Assembly (NCBI GenBank): GCA_012798805.1
Contig: JAAZMM010000044.1
Coordinates: 1-64,000 of the forward strand
From: Bacteroidales bacterium
GTDB taxonomy: Bacteria; Bacteroidota; Bacteroidia; Bacteroidales; UBA932
Direction: 5' to 3'
DNA: 64,000 nt
This document shows, in pieces, positions 7,989-14,902 of the stretch. The stretch's first letter is position 1, and each line of letters starts with the position of its first letter. A program made the position numbers and the translations under genes. The notes under the pieces are model-generated. The model searched no databases. It was not told the DNA's origin and saw only the letters and a program-made list of their open reading frames with translations.

Positions 7989-8180
7989 ATGACGGATGAT
8001 TTTACGATACCGGGACTAAGACCTATCGGATTGCGCGAGTCTGCTGCCATCATAGGGGGCATTGACAAAAAGGCCCAGGATGCACTTTACTACATCGGTT
8101 ATGTCATCGGACTTGTAGCACAGTATGTTTACACTTTTTTTAAAAAGCTAAGAAGTCTCATAGGAGGAAAGAAAGCATAA
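7989..8180 (+). CDS. GG-leader peptide 2 (putative class IIb bacteriocin component)
   Basis: A 63-residue precursor starting 15 nt after peptide 1. ATG 7989 is chosen over in-frame ATG 7980 because GGAGG (7975-7979) lies 9 nt before it. The leader, again 24 residues, contains GLRE (14-17) and ends SAAIIGG with E at -8 and I at -4, close to the canonical double-glycine consensus. The 39-residue core (IDKKAQDALYYIGYVIG onward) is cysteine-free, Tyr-rich, net charge about +5, with one GxxxG (core 13-17, GYVIG) and a Lys-rich C-terminus. The equal leader lengths, shared GLRE, equal charge and paired GxxxG make it the likely partner of peptide 1. Confidence 0.75.
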   Translation: MTDDFTIPGLRPIGLRESAAIIGGIDKKAQDALYYIGYVIGLVAQYVYTFFKKLRSLIGGKKA

Positions 8181-8192
8181 CTATACGATAGC

Positions 8193-8227
8193 GGGAATTC
8201 CGGGTGATCGCGACACCCGGGAATCCC
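8193..8227 (+). terminator. Hairpin between peptide genes and tolC-like gene
   Basis: GGGAATTCCGGGTG (8193-8206) pairs with CACCCGGGAATCCC (8214-8227) around a 7-nt loop; 12 of 14 positions are Watson-Crick, one is a G:U and one a mismatch. It is followed by ATTTATTTG, a weak T-tract. A partial terminator or an RNA-stabilising 3' hairpin here would make the two peptide mRNAs more abundant than the outer membrane and adaptor genes downstream. Confidence 0.6.
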
Positions 8228-8246
8228 ATTTATTTGAAATTGAGAC

Positions 8247-9542
8247 ATGGCAACAACAAAAAACAGATTGTGTCGAATGCTTATAGCCGCACTGCTGATT
8301 GGCTGCACACTTCCCGTTATGGGACAGAACTGGACCCTGGAGCAATGCATCAATCACGCAATGGAGCATAATCATGATATAAAAAGTGCCCGCGCTTCAC
8401 TTAAAGAGAGCGAAAGCGCACTCGGTGAGATTTCCTGGAGCCTGATCCCTCAAATAAGCGGAGAGATGGGGCATAATTTTCACTGGGAACGCCTATCTCC
8501 CTACAAACTCAAAAGAACACAAAGCACCAATGCTTCAATTGGAGGGGAGGTAACACTTTTCGATGGGCTCAGGAGCTACTTTAGCATCAAAGAAGCCAGA
8601 CATTCCTTAAAACAGATGACCGGAAATCTTGAAGGAGTGCGTGACGCAGTGAGACTCAGCGTAATTCGGAGCTGCCTCCAAATGGTGCTGGCAAGAGAGT
8701 TACATTCGATAGCGGTTTACAACTGCGAAAGCATCGTCAGACAGATGGAAAAGTGCCGGAAGATGGTATTGGCCGGGTTACGTCCTTTAAGTAGCCTGAT
8801 GGAGCTTGAAGCACAGGTGGCCCAGGAGCAGTACACCATCACCGCATCCGCTGCCGAGATAGATAATAGCCGTATAGCACTTATGCAGCTGCTGAACCTT
8901 CCGTATGAGAGTCATTTCAACGTAGTGGTGCCGGCAATGGATACTCTTCCGCCGGAGAACATACCGGAAATATCAGCTTTTGAGATTGCTGATGCACATC
9001 CTGCCACCAGAGCAGCAAGAGCGGCACTAGAGGCAGACAAAGCTGCTGTAGGAGTAGCTGCAAGTGCACTTTCACCCATAATAACACTCTCCGCAGGTTA
9101 TGGCACATACTACGACAATGTCAGTGCAAAAAAATTCGGCGATCAGTTCAAGGAGCACTGGACCCCTTATGTGGGATTTACACTCAAACTGCCGATAACA
9201 AGTTCCATTGCTACAGCTCACAGGATAGGAAGAGCCAAAAGTGCACTCTCAAGGAGCGGGATAGCTCTGGAAAAGGCGCGCAGGGAACTCGCCGATGAGA
9301 TAGAACTTGCCATGGCCGAGTGTCGAAGTTGTCGCCTCCGCTGTATAGCTGCTGAAAAGAGCCGTAAGGCGGCCGAAGAACTTTTGCGAATGAATGAATT
9401 AAAGCTTGAAGTGGGAGAAATCTCTGCTACCGATTACATAATTTCCAAGAATCTTTGTCTCAAAGCCACTTCTGAGCATGTCCAGGCCTATTTTCAATAT
9501 TTGTTCCAGCGAATGGTAGTGGAACACTATTTAAAGAGATAG
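8247..9542 (+). CDS. TolC-family outer membrane efflux protein
   Basis: A 431-residue outer membrane channel protein. The N-terminal signal sequence contains LLIGCT, which could be a lipobox, and VMGQ, a type I cleavage site usual in Bacteroidota. The mature part begins WTLEQCINHAMEHNHDIKSARA, the standard start of the OEP repeat, and two such alpha-helical repeats follow. It should form the trimeric exit duct for peptides delivered by the C39 exporter and the adaptor encoded 24 nt downstream. The surrounding genes point to peptide export; drug efflux is a less likely alternative because no RND or MacB-type transporter is present. Confidence 0.9.
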   Translation: MATTKNRLCRMLIAALLIGCTLPVMGQNWTLEQCINHAMEHNHDIKSARASLKESESALGEISWSLIPQISGEMGHNFHWERLSPYKLKRTQSTNASIGGEVTLFDGLRSYFSIKEARHSLKQMTGNLEGVRDAVRLSVIRSCLQMVLARELHSIAVYNCESIVRQMEKCRKMVLAGLRPLSSLMELEAQVAQEQYTITASAAEIDNSRIALMQLLNLPYESHFNVVVPAMDTLPPENIPEISAFEIADAHPATRAARAALEADKAAVGVAASALSPIITLSAGYGTYYDNVSAKKFGDQFKEHWTPYVGFTLKLPITSSIATAHRIGRAKSALSRSGIALEKARRELADEIELAMAECRSCRLRCIAAEKSRKAAEELLRMNELKLEVGEISATDYIISKNLCLKATSEHVQAYFQYLFQRMVVEHYLKR

Positions 9543-9566
9543 AGGAAAAAATGAAATCCCATAGAT

Positions 9567-10775
9567 ATGAAATTGAAAAAAATCAGACTTGAAAAGATCA
9601 AATTGAAAAAGCGTCACACTATAATGCTAATTGTCGCAGTAGTGTTGATTGTAATATTGCTAATGTCTGGTGGCAAAAGCCCGACACAGGTACGACTCTT
9701 CACTATAGAAAAGAAAGATCTTGTAGAGAGCATTCCGGCCAACGGTAAGGTAAGACCGGTGATCGAAGTCTCTATTACTCCGGATGTTTCAGGGGAAATA
9801 GTGGAGCTCAATTGTCGTGAAGGGGACAATGTCATCAAAGGAGATGTCCTTGTAAAAATACGTCAGGATGTTTATATTTCAATGGTAGAAAGGGCTGAAG
9901 CGGTCCTCAATGCTGCCAGAAGCGATTATCTGCAACAGAAAGCGCAATTCAAACAAGCTGAGATCAATTTCAAACGAAACAAACTTCTTTATAGTGAGAA
10001 AGTGATATCCGCAGCCGAATATGAGACATCGCAACTCAACTTTGAAATAGCCAAAGAACAGCTTACGGCTGCACAATATGGTGTGAGTAGCGGCAGGGCT
10101 GCTCTGAAAGAGGCAACTGAAAATCTCACAAAGACTGTTATTTGTGCCCCTATGGATGGAACAGTCTCGATGATTGCCGTCAAGCCCGGTGAAAGGGTGG
10201 TAGGCACAAGCCAAATGGCAGGTACTGAGATTATGCGTATTGCCGACCTGAGTGATATGGAAGTAGTTGTGGATGTAAACGAAAATGACATTCTCAAACT
10301 CAAGCCAGGGGACAGCGCCAAAATTGATATTGACGCCTCTCCCGGAAAGTTATTTGAAGGAATTGTGACACAAATTGCAAATTCAGCCACAAATTTGTAC
10401 TCAAACTTTGAACAAGTTACTACCTTTGAGGTCCGGATCGGCATCAAACGTGATACGACAGCCAACGTAACTTCGCCCGAATCACTCCCCTTCAGACCGG
10501 GGATGTCGGCCAGAGTTACGATAGTGACGGGCAAGAGATCGGATATTGTGACAGTCCCCATTGAGGCGGTTTTCATCAGAAACGGGATTGAGTGCGTATG
10601 GAGGTTGGATGAGAACAATACCGTACACCTGACACCCGTAATATCGGGAATACAGGACTTCAGTTCCATCGAGATAATCTCCGGACTTGAGCCTGGAAAC
10701 AGGATAGTGGCCGGCCCCTATTCAGCAATCAGCAAAGAGCTGACAGAGGGTATGAAAGTACGGGAAACTATGTAG
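9567..10775 (+). CDS. HlyD/MacA-type periplasmic adaptor
   Basis: A 402-residue membrane fusion protein that bridges an inner membrane ABC exporter and a TolC duct. Residues 1-16 are strongly basic, residues 17-35 form a single transmembrane helix (TIMLIVAVVLIVILLMSGG), a split lipoyl/barrel-sandwich domain follows (VSGEIVELNCREGDNV ... APMDGTVSMIAVKPGERV) around an alpha-helical hairpin, then beta-barrel and membrane-proximal domains. The arrangement is MacA/RND-adaptor-like rather than the CvaA type usual with C39 exporters. Position makes it the adaptor for the peptide exporter. Confidence 0.9.
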   Translation: MKLKKIRLEKIKLKKRHTIMLIVAVVLIVILLMSGGKSPTQVRLFTIEKKDLVESIPANGKVRPVIEVSITPDVSGEIVELNCREGDNVIKGDVLVKIRQDVYISMVERAEAVLNAARSDYLQQKAQFKQAEINFKRNKLLYSEKVISAAEYETSQLNFEIAKEQLTAAQYGVSSGRAALKEATENLTKTVICAPMDGTVSMIAVKPGERVVGTSQMAGTEIMRIADLSDMEVVVDVNENDILKLKPGDSAKIDIDASPGKLFEGIVTQIANSATNLYSNFEQVTTFEVRIGIKRDTTANVTSPESLPFRPGMSARVTIVTGKRSDIVTVPIEAVFIRNGIECVWRLDENNTVHLTPVISGIQDFSSIEIISGLEPGNRIVAGPYSAISKELTEGMKVRETM

Positions 10776-10793
10776 TGAAGAAAATTTATTGAT

Positions 10794-11474
10794 ATGAAAG
10801 ATACAGTTTTGCTCCTGCTGGAGACTAGTACAGAGAGTTGCTCCACCGTTCTTACCAAAGGGGGTGAAGTTATTGCCTACAGATATACCGACCAGCCAAG
10901 GAGCCATGCTTCGAAGCTAGCCCTGCACATTAGTGAAGTCTTTGCAGAAAGTGGCCTAAGCATCGCTGAATGTGATGCGGTAGCGGTAAGTGAAGGACCC
11001 GGCTCATATACCGGTCTGAGAGTTGGAGTTTCCACCGCAAAAGGCCTCTGTTTCGGCTCCGGAAAGCCCCTGATAGCTATTCCTACTCCACAAATCCTGG
11101 CCATGGCGGCAATCGGCAGGGCAGAAAAGATCGTAGCCCTGATAGATGCACGCAGGATGGAGGCATATTGTGCTCTTTTTGATGGTAACGGTACTCTTCT
11201 AAAGAGTGTAAAACCCATTATTTTTGAGAAAAACAGCTTTAAGGATCTTCTCGATGAGGGTAGTGTGATTTTTATCGGAAATGCAGCCGACAAATTAAAA
11301 AGTGTAATAAGCCATCCAAATGCAATTTTTGACCAATGCGATCCTTTGGCGAAACATATGATTATTCCGGCCACAGAGGCATTTATAAAAAAAGAGTTCA
11401 AAGATATAGCTTACTTTGAACCCTTCTATCTTAAAGATTTTGTTGCCGGTATAAGCAAGAAAAAGCTGCTTTAA
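10794..11474 (+). CDS. tsaB: tRNA threonylcarbamoyladenosine biosynthesis protein TsaB
   Basis: TsaB is the ASKHA-fold partner of TsaD and TsaE in transferring threonylcarbamoyl to A37 of ANN-decoding tRNAs. The 226-residue protein has the typical opening LLLLETSTESCSTVL and the conserved block VSEGPGSYTGLRVGVSTAKG near residues 62-81. It lies 18 nt after the adaptor gene on the same strand, so it may be reached by read-through from the peptide-export island although its function is unrelated. Its 3' end overlaps the convergent gene at 11471 by 4 nt. Confidence 0.93.
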   Translation: MKDTVLLLLETSTESCSTVLTKGGEVIAYRYTDQPRSHASKLALHISEVFAESGLSIAECDAVAVSEGPGSYTGLRVGVSTAKGLCFGSGKPLIAIPTPQILAMAAIGRAEKIVALIDARRMEAYCALFDGNGTLLKSVKPIIFEKNSFKDLLDEGSVIFIGNAADKLKSVISHPNAIFDQCDPLAKHMIIPATEAFIKKEFKDIAYFEPFYLKDFVAGISKKKLL

Positions 11475-12592
11475 AGTTGCGCTTTAATTACTTTTTCCAA
11501 TTCATCCTTTTCAAACAGATTTTTTCCTGCGATTGCACCATCACGACCTATGACGAAAAATGTAGGTATCTGTGTAATGTTGTATGCACTCATTGCGGGC
11601 GAATTGATGCCGTTGCCATCATTAACACAGGTCCACGGGAGTTGCTGTGACCTCACGATGGAGGCCCAGGAGGCTTTATCAATGTCTAGAGAAATCTGAT
11701 AGACCTCAAGCCCATCGGAATGATATTTCTGATAGAGCTCTACAAGGTCGTTGTTAAACATTTTGTGGGCATCCTGTGCTACGCTCCAAAATGAGAGAAC
11801 TATCACCTTGCCGGAAAAATCGGAAAGACGTCTCATCTCACCTTTGTTGTCGGGCATTTCAAGGTCGGGAAAAAGAGCCTCTTTGGCATCGGAAAGTTTT
11901 TCCCCCAACTCAAAGGCCCGCTCTCTTGCTTCTATCTCATCTTTGAGAGCAATCACATATTCGGATTGGGGATAGACACTCTTCAGAGAATCATAAACCT
12001 GTCTGAATATAAACATGTCGTTGATCTCGCCAAATACCGGAAGATTTTCGTTAAAACGCTGAAAAAGTGTTGTGGCTGCCGTTATTGAGTGAGGGTTGTT
12101 AAAAATATGTTTTAGAGCAGTTTTACGATACTCTATATAGGTCTTACCCATATCCAGCCCCACATCTTCTCCTTCAAGACCCTTGTCGGCTAACTCCGAA
12201 AGTTGTGCTGAAGTTTTAAGGAACTCAGCGTCAATAGCCTGCAGCAGGAGTGATTCTTCGCTTCCCTCTATTGTGAAGTTGCCTTTGAGGTCGGCATTGA
12301 TGATGACTTTATCTTTTGGCAGGAGTACCATGGAGGCTAATTTGGTGCCTTCGTGATAGAGATAGTAGAAGCCCGGATTAGCACCTGAAAGTTTTACCTT
12401 ATAAGTAAAACTGCCGTCAGGTGCAGTCTTAATGGTATCAATTGTCTGTATTTTACTAAAGTTGAGTTTCTGGAGCACAATCTGTGCTTCATCGGCACCC
12501 TCGATGGAGGCCTCAATCACTGCAGTAGGCTGCTGTGAGCAGGTCGCAAAGAGGAAGAGCGCAAGGGCAAATAAAATAAATCTCTTCATCAT
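11471..12592 (-). CDS. Thioredoxin-fold lipoprotein lacking the CxxC motif
   Basis: A 373-residue predicted lipoprotein (signal MMKRFILFALALFLFATC). Residues about 25-120 resemble the DUF4369-type N-terminal domain of Bacteroidota thiol-disulfide proteins, a helical middle follows, and from about 245 there is an AhpC/TSA-thioredoxin (TlpA-like) fold: FPDLEMPDNKGEMRRLSDF, VIVLSFW and the cis-Pro loop ITQIPTFFVIG. The active site is missing: where TlpA has WCGPCR, this has AQDAHK (Q273-H276), so it cannot do dithiol redox chemistry. It may bind or chaperone envelope proteins. It abuts the HIT gene (1 nt) and ends the minus-strand block. Confidence 0.85.
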   Translation of the reverse strand: MMKRFILFALALFLFATCSQQPTAVIEASIEGADEAQIVLQKLNFSKIQTIDTIKTAPDGSFTYKVKLSGANPGFYYLYHEGTKLASMVLLPKDKVIINADLKGNFTIEGSEESLLLQAIDAEFLKTSAQLSELADKGLEGEDVGLDMGKTYIEYRKTALKHIFNNPHSITAATTLFQRFNENLPVFGEINDMFIFRQVYDSLKSVYPQSEYVIALKDEIEARERAFELGEKLSDAKEALFPDLEMPDNKGEMRRLSDFSGKVIVLSFWSVAQDAHKMFNNDLVELYQKYHSDGLEVYQISLDIDKASWASIVRSQQLPWTCVNDGNGINSPAMSAYNITQIPTFFVIGRDGAIAGKNLFEKDELEKVIKAQL

Positions 12593-12994
12593 TTAAATAT
12601 TGTTGAAAGCATTTGAGATTAGGCCCGCAATCTCTTTAAATCGTTCCGGTGTCAAGGAGATTTTTTCTTTGCGAAAATCGAGATCACCTTCACTATGAAG
12701 TGGCACAAGATGGATGTGGGTATGCGGAACCTCCATTCCAAGTACTGCCATACCGATCCTTTTGCATGGAATTACGCTCTTCTGGGCAAGAGCAACTTTG
12801 CGCGCAAAAGCGAAAAGACCCTGGTAGGTCTCCTCATCCAGATCAAAAATATAATCAACCTCAACTTTGGGAATAACGAGAGTGTGACCCTCTGATAGAG
12901 GGTTAATATCCAGAAATGCGTAGAACCTGTCGTCCTCCGCTACTTTGTAAGATGGTATCTCACCATTTACAATCCTTGTAAAAATTGATGCCAT
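12593..12994 (-). CDS. HIT-family nucleotide-binding hydrolase
   Basis: A 133-residue histidine triad protein. The motif HTHIHLVPL (HxHxHxx) near the C-terminus holds the catalytic histidines, and FLDINPLSEGHTLVIPK near residue 27 is the usual nucleotide-binding strand. Members of the HINT branch hydrolyse adenosine phosphoramidates and related nucleotide conjugates in the cytoplasm; the physiological substrate is not predictable from sequence. It lies between greA (11 nt) and the thioredoxin-fold lipoprotein. Confidence 0.93.
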   Translation of the reverse strand: MASIFTRIVNGEIPSYKVAEDDRFYAFLDINPLSEGHTLVIPKVEVDYIFDLDEETYQGLFAFARKVALAQKSVIPCKRIGMAVLGMEVPHTHIHLVPLHSEGDLDFRKEKISLTPERFKEIAGLISNAFNNI

Positions 12995-13005
12995 AAATTT
13001 ATTAC

Positions 13006-13479
13006 CTATATAGAAATATCAAGAATTTCAAACTTGAGAACACCGGAAGGTACTATGGCTTCCACGATGTCACCCTTGCGGCGGCCAATAAGGGCCTTAC
13101 CAATGGGGGTAGCGACAGCAAGCTTACCCTCTTTGAAGTTGGCCTCGCTCTCACCCACGAGAGTATATTCCACTACGGAGTTATCGCGTAGGTTTTTAAT
13201 TTTAACCTTATTGAGCATCTGCACCTCATCAGTACTGATCATCGACTCGTCGATAACTCTTGCATTTGCAATGAGGCTTTCCACTTTGGATATCTTAAGC
13301 TCAAGAAGGCCTTGTGCCTCTCTGGCTGCATCATATTCTGCATTTTCTGAAAGGTCACCCTTATCTCTGGCTTCTGCAATCTGTCTTGAAATAACAGGCC
13401 TCTGGGAAAGAAGTTGTGTTAGTTCCTGACGAAGTTTATCAAGACCTTTCTGTGTAACATAATTTATCTGTGTTGACAT
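13006..13479 (-). CDS. greA: Transcription elongation factor GreA
   Basis: GreA rescues backtracked RNA polymerase by stimulating cleavage of the nascent RNA. The 157-residue protein has the full two-domain layout. The N-terminal coiled coil (residues 1-75) includes the acidic tip region RDKGDLSENAEYDAAREAQG, whose acidic residues act in the polymerase active site, and the C-terminal FKBP-like domain ends IGKALIGRRKGDIVEAIVPSG. It is upstream of the HIT gene in the same operon, a common pairing in Bacteroidota. Confidence 0.97.
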   Translation of the reverse strand: MSTQINYVTQKGLDKLRQELTQLLSQRPVISRQIAEARDKGDLSENAEYDAAREAQGLLELKISKVESLIANARVIDESMISTDEVQMLNKVKIKNLRDNSVVEYTLVGESEANFKEGKLAVATPIGKALIGRRKGDIVEAIVPSGVLKFEILDISI

Positions 13480-13567
13480 ATTGTATAAATATAATATAAA
13501 AAATCGAAAAGAATCCCGATTGGGATCCTTTCATATTGTAAATATTAGTGCAAAAATAGTTAAAAAA

Positions 13568-13996
13568 TCAATATTCCTCCCATTTGGGACGCATAATCTC
13601 GGAATAAATTATGAGATTGCGCGGGTCAATTTCGACTTTAACTCCCTTTTGGGCCTCTGTTTTTTCTCTTTCTATGGCATATTTCTCATCCTTAACGGCA
13701 ACTGTGCTCCTGACACCCTCTTCCGGAGTAACATTGAGAGGCTGTGACTCTACTGATGCAGGCTCCATATAGGTCTCAATTCCATCCTCAACTTGAAAAG
13801 GGTGGTCCTCAGCATGCTCGAGCATCCTTCTCAATTCTTCAAGAGCCTCTTGTGGGGAACTGGGCCTTGTCGTTCGTGGTTCTATTCTACGAGACTTTTG
13901 CTGCTGTTTCTGCTGCTTCTTTTGACTTTTGGATACAGTAATGACTATCATCGCTAAAAAAGCCAGCACCGTTATAAAAATATCGAAACCTTCCAT
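13568..13996 (-). CDS. Small membrane-anchored protein of unknown function
   Basis: Not a recognised family. The 142-residue protein starts with one transmembrane helix (about residues 5-22, FDIFITVLAFLAMIVITVS), followed by a Lys/Gln-rich stretch (QKKQQKQQQK), a Pro/Ser/Arg linker, an acidic middle and a more ordered C-terminus containing VEIDPRNLIIYSEIMRPKWEE. The topology is probably cytoplasmic with an N-terminal anchor, judged by the basic residues after the helix. It lies between ribF (21 nt) and greA on the same strand. Confidence 0.75.
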   Translation of the reverse strand: MEGFDIFITVLAFLAMIVITVSKSQKKQQKQQQKSRRIEPRTTRPSSPQEALEELRRMLEHAEDHPFQVEDGIETYMEPASVESQPLNVTPEEGVRSTVAVKDEKYAIEREKTEAQKGVKVEIDPRNLIIYSEIMRPKWEEY

Positions 13997-14017
13997 ACTT
14001 AAGAGATTTAGACAAAG

Positions 14018-14902
14018 TTATAAAATATTTTTCTCATAACAGTATTCTTTGTCAAGGACAAGTTGTTTTCGCAACTCTTCCAGTGAAGCGAAACGACGTT
14101 CGTCACGAAGTCTCTCAATAAATGATATTCTGAGATCCAGTCCATAGATATCTTCATCAAAGTCGAGAATATGTGTCTCAATTCTCCGCCCACTGTCACG
14201 AGAGACGGTCGGACGAGTACCTATGTTGCAAATACCCTTATAGGTGGCGCCTAACACATCTACACTTACAAAATAGACACCGTTTGCAGGAATCAGCTTA
14301 AGAGGTTCGTATAGCTGCATATTGGCTGTCGGAAAACCGATTGTACGACCAAGGCGATTACCGGCTACAACTACTCCATGAAGAGAATAACGGTAGCCGA
14401 GCCACTCATTTGCATGGGCTATATCACCCTCGAGCAATCGGTTGCGGATAGCAGTGGAACTAATAGCTCTCTCCCCTACTTGAAATTGCCCGACACGTAC
14501 AGGACGAATGCCACAGGGGGCGGCTATTTCCCCAATATCCCTTTTATCTTGCTCATGTCCAAGACGATGGTCATATCCGATGATAAGCGTGGAAACATTG
14601 TACTTTTCCAGGAGATAACGCCTAAAAAACTCCTCTGTTGAGAGTTTGCTGAACTCTTTATCAAAACAAATCACCTCAAATCTGTCAATCCCCAAAGAGA
14701 AGCAGAGTTCGCGCTTCTCTTCGAGGGTTGTCAGAAGTCTGAGTTTGTAAGCATCTTGCTGAAGGACATTTCTGGGATGTGGCCAGAAAGAGATAATCAT
14801 ACTCTCTTCCCCCTGCTCAGCTGCAGTGGAGATAAGCTTATCCACGACCTTTCTGTGGCCCAGATGAAGCCCGTCAAAAAAACCTGTAGCTGCTACAACC
14901 AT
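14018..14902 (-). CDS. ribF: Bifunctional riboflavin kinase / FAD synthetase
   Basis: RibF phosphorylates riboflavin to FMN and adenylates FMN to FAD. The 294-residue protein has an N-terminal nucleotidyltransferase domain with GFFDGLHLGHRKVV (the HxGH motif of FAD synthetases) and IIGYDHRLGHEQDKR, then a C-terminal flavokinase barrel with GRTIGFPTANM and NIGTRPTV. Both domains appear intact. The start codon overlaps the end of the fused glycogen synthase/phosphorylase gene by 10 nt, so it is probably translated from the glycogen operon mRNA. Confidence 0.96.
   Translation of the reverse strand: MVVAATGFFDGLHLGHRKVVDKLISTAAEQGEESMIISFWPHPRNVLQQDAYKLRLLTTLEEKRELCFSLGIDRFEVICFDKEFSKLSTEEFFRRYLLEKYNVSTLIIGYDHRLGHEQDKRDIGEIAAPCGIRPVRVGQFQVGERAISSTAIRNRLLEGDIAHANEWLGYRYSLHGVVVAGNRLGRTIGFPTANMQLYEPLKLIPANGVYFVSVDVLGATYKGICNIGTRPTVSRDSGRRIETHILDFDEDIYGLDLRISFIERLRDERRFASLEELRKQLVLDKEYCYEKNIL

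Noticed and set aside
7776..8180. Lanthipeptide or other modified-peptide precursors
   Set aside because: Both cores lack cysteine and no LanM, radical SAM or other modification enzyme lies in the window.
9989..10669. 226-codon minus-strand frame opposite the adaptor gene
   Set aside because: It is Ser/Thr/Val-rich shadow translation of a clear HlyD/MacA-type protein on the plus strand.
8247..10775. Multidrug efflux pump (TolC plus adaptor)
   Set aside because: No RND or MacB-type transporter is adjacent; the only transporter nearby is the C39 exporter in the same run of genes.
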